Assembly: GCF_000423065.1 (NCBI RefSeq)
Contig: NZ_AUHG01000010.1
Coordinates: forward strand, 434,001 to 498,000
Direction of reading: 5' to 3'
DNA length: 64,000 nt
Source of the DNA: Christiangramia echinicola DSM 19838
Lineage (GTDB): Bacteria > Bacteroidota > Bacteroidia > Flavobacteriales > Flavobacteriaceae
Made by a program: the position numbers and the translations under genes. The notes under the pieces are model-generated. The model was not told where the DNA came from and made no database searches. It was given only the letters and a program-made list of their open reading frames with translations. Shown here one piece after another: positions 38,601 to 46,688 of the stretch (position 1 is the stretch's first letter; every line of letters starts with the position of its first letter).

Positions 38601-38879
38601 AATTACGTATTTAGTGATTGGGCAGTAGAAGATGGCTCCTTCCTGAGGTTGAACACACTTACCTTAGGATATACCCTGCCAAATTCACTGGTTTCTAAAT
38701 ATAACATTACGACCCTGAGATTTTACGCGACGGCGAATAATGTATTTATTTTAACTGATTATTCCGGTCTTGATCCTGAAGTTTCTACCAGGAGAAATAC
38801 CCCGCTTACACCGGGAGTTGATTACTCGCCATTTCCGAGAAATAGACAAGTAGTATTCGGTTTAAACCTTAATTTTTAA
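35619..38879 (+). CDS. SusC/RagA-family TonB-linked outer-membrane transporter
   Basis: 1086 residues. The signal peptide (ending TNMVFAQ, about residue 41) is followed by a carboxypeptidase-like domain (about 45-120; GTVVAADSKMPLAGVTILEK). Next come the TonB box/plug (DEVVVVGYGTTRKSDLTGSV and SVAEALTGRLPGVQV) and a 22-strand barrel ending in VVFGLNLNF. It imports oligosaccharides across the outer membrane with the SusD protein that follows 6 nt later. Context indicates oligogalacturonides. Expression is probably under the operator at 35427. Confidence 0.96.
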   Translation: MEQVFTKTISFFSGFPENRIKYKLHTFLLVCVLLGTNMVFAQDTEINGTVVAADSKMPLAGVTILEKGTSNGAVTNFDGEYSIQVSGQDAVLVFSYVGFQTLETSVDGRSTVNIDLLVDSNALDEVVVVGYGTTRKSDLTGSVVSISGNELAEQGRASVAEALTGRLPGVQVLSTEGSPDAQVNIRIRGNGSLTQDSSPLIIVDGFPVGSMSDISPTDIASISVLKDASSTAIYGSRGANGVIIITTKEGRSGKVSVNLNTFYGFQKIANTLDVLSPEDFVKWQYEYALLRDSENIDSYERYFGLWQDYDLYEGKEGNNWQKQVYGNMGEVQSHDLAIRGGSEKASFNFNYAHYDVNTIMIGSDFKRDNLSLALKSQAGEKVDLSFTVRFSDTEINGGGANEQNEISSADSRLKYSVQYSPIPISGLTTTRADTEGAVASYLINPFVATDDNQRQQLRRNYNMLGSFGWDIIDNLRFQSDFGLDYRIEQDYRYYGRSTYYSNNRPSAENQGLPSLVYSDRKRESFRNANTINYDFGNFLNEDHNLKVLLGEEMIITKDNEETSEIQGFPNDFDFETTRRLTTQGTPQSVDNFYRPDDKLLSFFGRVNYDYKSKYLLTATYRADGSSKFLGDNRWGYFPSAAVAWKINEEAFLNDVEWLNALKLRLSYGEAGNNNIPAGQTVQSFQSNTTTYLNEIPNYWSASRVLANPNLKWETTVTQNAGLDFEMFDGVLRGSIEAYKNITTDLLLAFRTPGSGYDFQYRNLGEIQNTGVEGSLNINAITKEDYGLSFAFNMSANKNKINSLGTLEDYQEYSGWASSQIGSDYAVWVGQPVGAMYGYRNDGRYEVSDFDFDPATDTYTLKPDVVDNSDVVGEVMPGSLKLKDITGDGVVDINDNSLIGDANPDFTGGFAIDAYAYGFDFSAAFNFSVGNDVYNANKVQFTTANENSQYRNLTTAMADGTRWTNLNPETGELITDPDALAAANANTTMWSPYMRNYVFSDWAVEDGSFLRLNTLTLGYTLPNSLVSKYNITTLRFYATANNVFILTDYSGLDPEVSTRRNTPLTPGVDYSPFPRNRQVVFGLNLNF

Positions 38880-38885
38880 AATTAG

Positions 38886-40685
38886 ATGATAATGAAAAAC
38901 ATAATAAAAATCTGTTCGGTAATTCTCGTGACATGCTTTATTGTATCATGTGAGGAAGATTTTTTAGATAATGACTTTTTAGAAGCGCCGGCAAAATCAA
39001 GCCTGGATGAATCGACTATTTTCTCGACGGTTGGTTTAGCAAAGGGAGCAGTAGATGGAATCCTGGAGCCAATGGGACAAACGAATTCTTACCGAGGTAG
39101 ATTCATTCCGTATTACGGATTTAATACAGATGTAGAATATAATTATAGTGCAGGGGATGAAGGTTCAGATGCAGACCTGGTGTATTATGACGCTAAACCG
39201 GGTAATTCCAGAATGAATACAGATAATAATGCCTGGGCGATGATGTATCAGGGAATTGAGCGAGCAAATATTGTGATACGCGGTCTGAGGAATTATGGTA
39301 ATCCTGAGCCGGGTACTGAATTTGGGCAACTTTTAGGAGCAGCTCTAACCTATAGAGCAGTGTATTATGCCGATCTTATGAAAACATGGGGTGATGTGCC
39401 GGCTCGTTTTGAACCTATTACTTCTGAGACACTGTATTTGCCTAAAACTAGTAGAGATTCTATATATAAAAAGCTTATTGCAGATTTAGGGGAAGCTTCA
39501 ACCTTAGTAGCCTGGCCAAATGCAAGCCCTGCAACTTCTACGGTTGAACGTGTGAATAAAGCATTTGTAAAAGGGTTTAGAGCTAGATTGGCAATGGTAG
39601 CCAGTGGTTTTCAGCAATATCCCGATGGAGTAAGAAGAAGTAATGACCCTGAACTGTCGGTTCAAAATATGTATAAGCTGGCACTGGATGAAACCAGAGA
39701 TGTAATTAATAGTGGGACTGCTTCTCTTGAACCTTCATTTGAAGGTTTCTGGAGAAATTATAACGAGGAAAATATTAGTGCCGGTGGTGAATCTCTATGG
39801 GAAATCCCGTTTGCAGATGGTCGTGGCCGTGTCTTATTTTCTTTTGCTATACGTCACCGTAGTGTAGACCAGTTTACCGGTCAGCCTAGAGGAGGTACCG
39901 CTGGACCTTCGCCTACTGTCTTTTATGATTTTGATGAAGAAGATACCCGTAGAGATGTTACTGCTGTACCTTATGAATGGGGTGCGGCTATAGAAGGAAT
40001 TGCACAGCAGGAACTTGTTGGAATTGATACCTGGTATTTCGGTAAATATAGATACGAATGGATGAATCGATATGTGACTTCTACAAATGATGATGGTGGA
40101 AATCTGATCTACATGAGGTATGCCGAAATTCTTCTTACCGCAGCTGAAGCAGCAAATGAACTTGAAGGTCCGGCAGCAGCAGCTCCATATCTTAAAGAGA
40201 TTCGTAGACGAGCATTTCCTTCAGATCTACATAACGAGAAAGTCGATGCTTATGTTGATGCGCTTTCTTCCAAGGAACAAATGTTTGAGGCAATCGTAGA
40301 AGAATATAAATTTGAATATACTGGCGAAATGGATCGTAAAATGGATCTCATTCGATGGAATCTTCTTAGCGAGAAATTAAATGAAGAAAAACAGGAATTG
40401 GCAGATTTGAACAACAGAACTGGAGACTATGCAAATGTGCCTACCACGCTTTACTTTAAATATGAAGAAGATGGATACACATTAGATATTTATGGTCTGG
40501 AAAGAGGTGAAACTTCTAACCCCGGACCAGAGTATTCTGCATTCTCCTGGGATCAACCCTTGGATGAAATAATAAACACCATTTATAAGCCCGGCGTGGA
40601 CCCTGATAACAGGCAGTTCTGGCCTATCTGGCAGGTTTTCATTGATGCTAGTAATGGACAGTTGGTAAACGATTACGGTTACTAG
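38886..40685 (+). CDS. SusD/RagB-family surface glycan-binding lipoprotein
   Basis: 599 residues; the second Met (38892) gives the clearer signal peptide, with lipobox FIVSC. It has the N-terminal SusD motif EEDFLDNDFLEAPAK, the TPR-like core (MYQGIERANIVIRGLRNYG; GAALTYRAVYYADLMKTWGD) and a C-terminal region (ELYWE-type segment EYKFEYTGEMDRKMDLIRWN). It caps the SusC barrel at the cell surface and captures oligosaccharide. Translationally close to susC. Confidence 0.96.
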   Translation: MIMKNIIKICSVILVTCFIVSCEEDFLDNDFLEAPAKSSLDESTIFSTVGLAKGAVDGILEPMGQTNSYRGRFIPYYGFNTDVEYNYSAGDEGSDADLVYYDAKPGNSRMNTDNNAWAMMYQGIERANIVIRGLRNYGNPEPGTEFGQLLGAALTYRAVYYADLMKTWGDVPARFEPITSETLYLPKTSRDSIYKKLIADLGEASTLVAWPNASPATSTVERVNKAFVKGFRARLAMVASGFQQYPDGVRRSNDPELSVQNMYKLALDETRDVINSGTASLEPSFEGFWRNYNEENISAGGESLWEIPFADGRGRVLFSFAIRHRSVDQFTGQPRGGTAGPSPTVFYDFDEEDTRRDVTAVPYEWGAAIEGIAQQELVGIDTWYFGKYRYEWMNRYVTSTNDDGGNLIYMRYAEILLTAAEAANELEGPAAAAPYLKEIRRRAFPSDLHNEKVDAYVDALSSKEQMFEAIVEEYKFEYTGEMDRKMDLIRWNLLSEKLNEEKQELADLNNRTGDYANVPTTLYFKYEEDGYTLDIYGLERGETSNPGPEYSAFSWDQPLDEIINTIYKPGVDPDNRQFWPIWQVFIDASNGQLVNDYGY

Positions 40686-40716
40686 AATCTAAAAAAACAG
40701 ATTTAATTTATAAATT

Positions 40717-42273
40717 ATGAAAGTAGGAGATATCTTAAAAAGTTTACTGGCAGCTATTCTGCTAACGGCTACTTTTGCAGCTTGCGATTATGATAAAGAT
40801 CTTATCGAGGAGCTACCTGTAGACAGAGAATTTGCACCGGTAAATCTAACATCCTTTGTTAGGAATCAGGTCAATGTAGAATTGAACTGGACGGTAGAGG
40901 AAAATGTCAATAGTTATATAGTTGAGTTTGCTAAAGATTCATTGCAATTCAATAATATTGTAAGAACCCTAGAGGTAAATCCTAATGAGTTACCGGTCCT
41001 GGTACCTTTACAGAGTGAAACTCTATATTCTGTTAGGGTAAAGGCAATTAGTGACCGGGGGCTGGATGATTCCTCCTGGGCTACTACCACTGCCCGAACC
41101 TTAACTGAACAGATCTTTATTGAAGGCGAAGACGGTGATATCAAGTCTGGTGAGGCCATCCTGAGATGGGTGCCAGGTAGCGAGGTCACTGAAATTACTT
41201 TAAGTCCTGGTGATATTACATATACTATTACAGATGAAGATAGGGCAAGCGGAATAGCTTCCATAACAGGTCTTACTTCAGAAACTGAATACACAGCGAC
41301 CCTCTTAAATGGAAGTAATATTAGAGGTGTAAAAACCTTTACTACCGGGATTGATATAGGAGATGGTAAACTGGTCACCCCTGAGGATGATTTATTGCAA
41401 ATGATCGCAGATGCGGTTGCAGGGGATATTTTAGTGCTTGAACCAGGTGATTATACCGCACAAACGGGAACGATAACCCTGGATAAATCTTTAACCATTA
41501 GAGGCCTTAGGAGCTTTGATAAACCACTACTTCAGTTAAACTTCGAATTGGTTGCGGGAGCAGATGATGTTGAACTGATAGACCTTAATTTGCAGGGTCT
41601 TGGAGAAGGCTCATCAGATTTACAGGATGTTGTAAGGTATACAGGCCCAGGAAATTATAATTCTTTATTGATCAGTGGTTCGGTGATCCATGATTATGGT
41701 CGTTCCTTTATTGCTGGTAATGAAACAGATGCGATCTTACAGAATCTGACGGTTGAGAACTCTATAATCTATAATATCTTCACATCTGGAGGTGATTTCA
41801 TAGATTTCAGAAACTCTGATGTACTCAACCTGAATCTTACCACAAGTACATTCTATAACTGTGCTCCTGGAAGGGATTTCATAAGAATGGATGCTAGTGG
41901 GACCTCTAATGATACCGGTGTAACTTCAAACATACTTATAGATAGCTGTACTTTATATGCAGTCTCTGATGACGACAGTAGAAGGATACTATATGTACGT
42001 TTCGTTTCAAATGATGTGACTGTTAGAAATACAATCATTGCCGAAACAGAATCTGAAGGTTATGCCGATAGAGAAGGAATAGATGAATCTCCAAGTTTCA
42101 GTGATAATAATTACTGGAATGCCCCTGGATTCCTGGATGATGGCCAGTACATTTTTGATGGAAGTAATCCATTTAATCTGGATCCGGGATTTGTAGACCC
42201 ATCAACCGGAGATTTCACGGTGACAAACCAAACATTAATAGACAATAATGTGGGGGATCCGCGCTGGAGATAA
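40717..42273 (+). CDS. FN3 plus DUF4957/DUF5123 beta-helix surface lipoprotein
   Basis: 518 residues. The lipobox is FAAC (Cys about 23). Two fibronectin-III-like domains (about 37-125 and 130-215) precede a right-handed beta-helix region (about 225-515; LTIRGLRSFDKPLLQLNFEL, then NLTVENSIIYNIFTSGGDFI). This is the DUF4957/DUF5123 layout that accompanies SusCD in pectin loci. No lyase catalytic cluster (Asp/Lys/Arg) can be assigned, so it is more likely a surface glycan-binding protein than an enzyme. It is third in the susC operon and ends at a strong terminator. Confidence 0.8.
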   Translation: MKVGDILKSLLAAILLTATFAACDYDKDLIEELPVDREFAPVNLTSFVRNQVNVELNWTVEENVNSYIVEFAKDSLQFNNIVRTLEVNPNELPVLVPLQSETLYSVRVKAISDRGLDDSSWATTTARTLTEQIFIEGEDGDIKSGEAILRWVPGSEVTEITLSPGDITYTITDEDRASGIASITGLTSETEYTATLLNGSNIRGVKTFTTGIDIGDGKLVTPEDDLLQMIADAVAGDILVLEPGDYTAQTGTITLDKSLTIRGLRSFDKPLLQLNFELVAGADDVELIDLNLQGLGEGSSDLQDVVRYTGPGNYNSLLISGSVIHDYGRSFIAGNETDAILQNLTVENSIIYNIFTSGGDFIDFRNSDVLNLNLTTSTFYNCAPGRDFIRMDASGTSNDTGVTSNILIDSCTLYAVSDDDSRRILYVRFVSNDVTVRNTIIAETESEGYADREGIDESPSFSDNNYWNAPGFLDDGQYIFDGSNPFNLDPGFVDPSTGDFTVTNQTLIDNNVGDPRWR

Positions 42274-42298
42274 TATGTTAGATAAATAGAAATATTGA

Positions 42299-42337
42299 AA
42301 AGGGTATGCATCTTAAAGATGCACACCCTTTTTTTAT
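42299..42337 (+). terminator. Terminator after the susC-susD-binding protein operon
   Basis: AAGGGTATGCATCTT pairs with AAGATGCACACCCTT over 15 bp with one mismatch, followed by a seven-T run. It separates the SusCD unit from the T9SS module protein. Confidence 0.88.
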
Positions 42338-42494
42338 TTGCATAAGCTGAGAAAAGCTGCTAAAAAATTTAATTCGAACTCTGATTTGATTTCAAAGACT
42401 CAGGTCTAGAATTAAGTCAACGTGCTTACAATTAAAGCCGTAAACAATTCTGATGCCAGCGTATGGTACATTTTAAATTTAAATCTTTTATGGA

Positions 42495-45400
42495 ATGATG
42501 AAACGATTACACATTTTTTACCTCTTCCTTTTTTTAGGGATTTTAACGGGGTATTCACAGGAACCTTCAAATCTACCCGATGTTTGGGATTTTGGTGCCA
42601 CACAGTTGGATGAAACTCAGTTCAATAATCAATTATCAGTAGAAACTATTAATTCCTGGTATGATGCATCCATAGCCCCGGGAACCTCAGGCATTAATTT
42701 GCCAGATTTCACGGCTGGAGATCTTAGCTTTACCGGAGGCGGGAGTGACCGCCTGCGAACTTCTAATACGAACCTAACCCGTTATGATGAGAATATAGAT
42801 AATCATGAAGAATTCAAAGGGAGAGTATATATCAATTCCTCGGGAGCAACCGGTAGATTTCTCAGTCTGGAATTGGCGGAAGGTGATGAAGTAACAATCT
42901 GGGCTAATTCCCAGGAAGGCGACAGTAATATTCATTTTGAAAATACTGCCGATTCAGAAGATCAGAAAGATGTAATTGCCGTAGGGAAAGAAATTACAGA
43001 ACTAAAATTTACGGCTGAAGCTTCCGGAACCTATAATATTTATGACGATACTGGAAAACCGAGTTATTTTAGAATTGTACGTGAAAGTAATGCGTCGATT
43101 TCTGTACCAGACAATGATCTTACCGATGTTTGGGATTTTGGTGCCACCCAGTTGGATGAAACTCAGTTCAATAATCAATTATCAGTAGAAACTATTAATT
43201 CCTGGTATGATGCATCTATCACCCCAGGAACCTCTGGCATTAATTTGCCAGATTTCACGGCTGGAGATCTTAGCTTTACCGGAGGCGGAAGTGACAGCCT
43301 ACGAACCACTAATACGAACCTAACCCGTTATGATGAGAATATAGACGATCATGAAGAATTCAAAGGGAGAGTATATATCAATTCATCAGGAGCAACCGGT
43401 AGATTTCTCAGTCTGGAATTGGCGGAAGGTGATGAAGTAACAATCTGGGCTAATTCCCAGGAAGGCGACAGTAATATTCATTTTGAAAATACTGCCGATT
43501 CAGAAGATCAGAATGATGTAATTGCCGTAGGGAAAGAAATTACAGAACTAAAATTTACGGCTGAAGCTTCCGGAACTTTTAATATCTATGATGATACAGG
43601 GAAACCAAGTTATTTTCGAGTTACACGAAAAAGTGTTGCCTTTGCTAAGGTTACAGGGAGTGTAGATGTTAGCGCAGCGACAGGTATTCCTGGAGATTTT
43701 AGTTTAGTTTTTACTAATGAAAGTGGCGACACCTGGAGTTCTTCCCTTTCTGAAGGAACATTTACTGTAGATGTGCCAGCGGGTTATACTTATGATATTT
43801 CTCTTGAAGGAGCCGATGGTTTTTCAATCACCGGTAGTACCAATATTGAAATTACAGAAAACACTTCTTTAAATCTGCTAATTCAAAAGGATGGAGCATC
43901 TGGAAATGGATTAACAGATGTCTGGGACTTTGGTGCCACACAGCTGGATGAAACTCAGTTCAATAATCAATTATCAATAGAAACTATCAATTCCTGGTAT
44001 GATGAATCTATAGTCCCAGGAACTTCAGACATTAATTTACCAGACTTTATAGCTGGGGACCTTAGCTTTACCGGGGGTGGAAGTGATCGTTTACGAACTA
44101 CCAATACAGCACTTACTCGTTACGATGATGATATTGACGAATATGAAGAATTTAAAGGGAGGATCTATATCAATTCTTCGGGAGCTACCGGGAGGTATTT
44201 TAGTCTGGAGCTAAATGAAGATGATGAAATCAACCTTTGGGCACTATCCCAAAATGGAAATGGTAAAATTCATTTTGAATATGTAGCAGATCCAGATCTT
44301 CAAAATGATGTAGTTGCGGTGGGCCAGGAGCTTTCAGAAGTTAAATTTATGGCAAAAGCTACAGGTACTTATCGCATCTATGATGATACCGATAAACCAA
44401 GTTATTTTAGAATAACACGTAAAGGTGCCAGTTATACAACGGTAACAGGTAGCGTGGATGTGGCGGATGCTGATGGCCTTCCTTCAGATTATAGTGTAGT
44501 TTTCACAAATGAACTTGGGAAGACATGGAAACTTCCTTTTACCAATGGGGGATCCTATAGCGTAGTCCTTCCTGTAGGCTATCAATACGAGGTTTCTTTA
44601 GAAGGAGCTGAGAATTATTCAATCAGTAGCAATACCAGCCTGGAAGTTACAGAAGGTACTTCTAGCTTTGATATTAGCATAACTAAAGACTTGATTTATG
44701 TAGAAGGCCTGGCCGATGTTTGGGATTTTGGAGCGACCCAACTGGACGAGTCTGAATATAATAATATGCTGAATGTAGCTAAAATCAATTCCTGGTATGA
44801 TGAATCTATTACTCCTGGAAGCGCAGATAATAATTTGCCAGATTTCACAGTTGGCGATCTTAGCTTTACCGGAGGAGGAAGTGACAGGTTACGAACTACC
44901 AATACAGAACTCACGCGTTACGATGATGATATTGATGATTACGAGGAGTTCAAGGGGAGAATTTATATAAACTCCAGAGGCGCTACCAACAGATTTTTCA
45001 GTATTGAGCTGAGTGAAGATGATAAGTTGAGCCTTTGGGTTTCTGGTCAGGATGGTAATGGGGAGATTCATTTTGAATATGTTGCAGATCCTGAGTTACA
45101 GAATGATTCCGTGAAAACTAGCGGTGAACTTTCAGAAATTAACTTTGTGGCTAAAGCAGGTGGTACTTATCATATCTACGATGTAGTGGATAAGCCGAGT
45201 TACTTCAGGATCGTCAGGCAACCAGCTTCTTATGTCAACCTTTCTGGAGATATTGATTTAACGGATGCTCCGGGAATACCTGAAGATTATTCCGTTGTTT
45301 TTTCAATTAAAGAAGGAAAAACCTGGAACGTTAGTCCAACTGATGGATCGTATAATGTTGAACTACCCACAGGCTTCGAATATAATATTTCTTTAGAAGG

Positions 45401-46688
45401 AGCTGATGGTTACGTAATTTCTAATGGTACTTCAGTAGAGGTTACTGAAGGTACAACCACTTATGATTTAACTATAGAAAAGGTGGAAATTTATTCGGTT
45501 ACCGGATCAATTATTGGTCTGGGCGATAAGATTGGAGATTTAGATCTAACATTTGTTCCAAATACTTCTGAAGCTCTTTATGTGCCGAAACCAGTAGTTG
45601 ATACAGATGCGGGCACCTATACTGTTAATCTTGAGCCGAACATTAATTATACTATTAGTGGTGGAGTTGATGGTTATTTTATTCCTGATAATCAATTGGA
45701 AATTACCGGAGAAACCTCTCAGGATATTGTTTTTGAAGCCGATCCCGAAGGTCCTTTCGGTGATATCGATGAAGACGGAATTCTGAATGCAGATGATAAT
45801 TGTATGTATACACCGAATCCAGATCAGGTAGATTCTGATAGTAATGGGTTTGGAGATGTATGTGAAGATGATGATGGAGATGGAGTGATTAATTATGAGG
45901 ACGATTGTCCAAATTCTCCGGAAGGAGCAGTTGTTAATGTTTTTGGATGCGAAGTTTTTGACCTGGCGGCAGACAATTTTAGCCTTGCCGTACATGAGGT
46001 AAGCTGTAATGGGAATAGTGATGGCTACATCAGCGTAAACGCTCAGGACACTAATTATACCTACAATGTAGCGGTATCCGGTACGGGTAGTGGATCTGCA
46101 AGTTTATCATCTTCAAATGGTTTTTCTGCCAATATAGAGAACCTGGCTGCAGGTAACTATGATGTATGTATAACTATAGATGGAGAGGATGGCTATGAAC
46201 AATGTTTTAATGTAACTGTAGAAGGTCCTACTCCTTTAGCGGCTTATTCTTCTGTAAATTATTCAAATAATACCGTAACCTTTTCTCTGGATGGTAGTAG
46301 TGAGTATAAAATAGAACATAACGGTAAAATTACCACGACATCTCAATCAAGAGTTGTACTGGACCTGGAAAAGGGAAGGAATAAATTTACAGTATTCACA
46401 GACTCTGAATGTCAGGGAACTGTATATGAGGAAGTCTTAATGTCTGAAGAAGTGGTGCTGTTCCCGAATCCTACTCAGGGAGATCTTAGGGTGTACATCA
46501 ATGGAACAGATACGAATATGGATGTATCCCTGGTAAATCTTAACGGGCAGCAATTTATTTCAAAAGAAATGCAAGTTCCTTCAGACAGGGTGATTCACCT
46601 TGATCTTACAAATTTCAGGAATGGAATATACTTTCTTGTATTGAAGTCCGCTACGGTAAGTAAAACTATAAAAGTTATTAAATCATGA
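42495..46688 (+). CDS. Large T9SS-secreted protein with four WDFGATQLDE modules
   Basis: 1397 residues. A signal peptide (1-22) is followed by four ~165-residue modules starting near 29, 211, 475 and 741, each opening VWDFGATQLDE and ending PSYFRI/V-R. Linker domains of about 80 residues (VTGSVDVSAATGIPGDFSLV type) follow modules 2, 3 and 4, with a fourth related one near 1000-1085. Thrombospondin type 3 Ca2+ repeats lie at about 1090-1150 (DIDEDGILNADDNC), then a Cys-containing region. A T9SS C-terminal sorting domain begins at about 1320 (VVLFPNPTQGDLRV). No hydrolase or lyase domain is visible. I recall such modules attached to pectate lyases, so carbohydrate binding is inferred. Its stop overlaps the PL9 start. 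Confidence 0.85.
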   Translation: MMKRLHIFYLFLFLGILTGYSQEPSNLPDVWDFGATQLDETQFNNQLSVETINSWYDASIAPGTSGINLPDFTAGDLSFTGGGSDRLRTSNTNLTRYDENIDNHEEFKGRVYINSSGATGRFLSLELAEGDEVTIWANSQEGDSNIHFENTADSEDQKDVIAVGKEITELKFTAEASGTYNIYDDTGKPSYFRIVRESNASISVPDNDLTDVWDFGATQLDETQFNNQLSVETINSWYDASITPGTSGINLPDFTAGDLSFTGGGSDSLRTTNTNLTRYDENIDDHEEFKGRVYINSSGATGRFLSLELAEGDEVTIWANSQEGDSNIHFENTADSEDQNDVIAVGKEITELKFTAEASGTFNIYDDTGKPSYFRVTRKSVAFAKVTGSVDVSAATGIPGDFSLVFTNESGDTWSSSLSEGTFTVDVPAGYTYDISLEGADGFSITGSTNIEITENTSLNLLIQKDGASGNGLTDVWDFGATQLDETQFNNQLSIETINSWYDESIVPGTSDINLPDFIAGDLSFTGGGSDRLRTTNTALTRYDDDIDEYEEFKGRIYINSSGATGRYFSLELNEDDEINLWALSQNGNGKIHFEYVADPDLQNDVVAVGQELSEVKFMAKATGTYRIYDDTDKPSYFRITRKGASYTTVTGSVDVADADGLPSDYSVVFTNELGKTWKLPFTNGGSYSVVLPVGYQYEVSLEGAENYSISSNTSLEVTEGTSSFDISITKDLIYVEGLADVWDFGATQLDESEYNNMLNVAKINSWYDESITPGSADNNLPDFTVGDLSFTGGGSDRLRTTNTELTRYDDDIDDYEEFKGRIYINSRGATNRFFSIELSEDDKLSLWVSGQDGNGEIHFEYVADPELQNDSVKTSGELSEINFVAKAGGTYHIYDVVDKPSYFRIVRQPASYVNLSGDIDLTDAPGIPEDYSVVFSIKEGKTWNVSPTDGSYNVELPTGFEYNISLEGADGYVISNGTSVEVTEGTTTYDLTIEKVEIYSVTGSIIGLGDKIGDLDLTFVPNTSEALYVPKPVVDTDAGTYTVNLEPNINYTISGGVDGYFIPDNQLEITGETSQDIVFEADPEGPFGDIDEDGILNADDNCMYTPNPDQVDSDSNGFGDVCEDDDGDGVINYEDDCPNSPEGAVVNVFGCEVFDLAADNFSLAVHEVSCNGNSDGYISVNAQDTNYTYNVAVSGTGSGSASLSSSNGFSANIENLAAGNYDVCITIDGEDGYEQCFNVTVEGPTPLAAYSSVNYSNNTVTFSLDGSSEYKIEHNGKITTTSQSRVVLDLEKGRNKFTVFTDSECQGTVYEEVLMSEEVVLFPNPTQGDLRVYINGTDTNMDVSLVNLNGQQFISKEMQVPSDRVIHLDLTNFRNGIYFLVLKSATVSKTIKVIKS
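42579..43626 (+). repeat. Near-identical tandem duplication inside the T9SS protein gene
   Basis: The module at 42579-43080 and that at 43125-43626 are almost identical at the DNA level (period 546 bp; only scattered substitutions such as AGCC/ATCACC near 42676). The modules at 43917 and 44715 are clearly diverged. This points to a recent duplication of modules 1-2. Confidence 0.9.

Noticed and set aside
40914-41378. 154-codon minus-strand frame in the beta-helix lipoprotein gene.
   Set aside because: Ser/Val-rich shadow of the true frame with no recognisable motif.
45546-45995. 149-codon reading frame on the minus strand opposite the T9SS protein gene.
   Set aside because: It lies wholly opposite a clear gene over the Asp-rich calcium repeats; the Ile-rich product looks like an antisense shadow.
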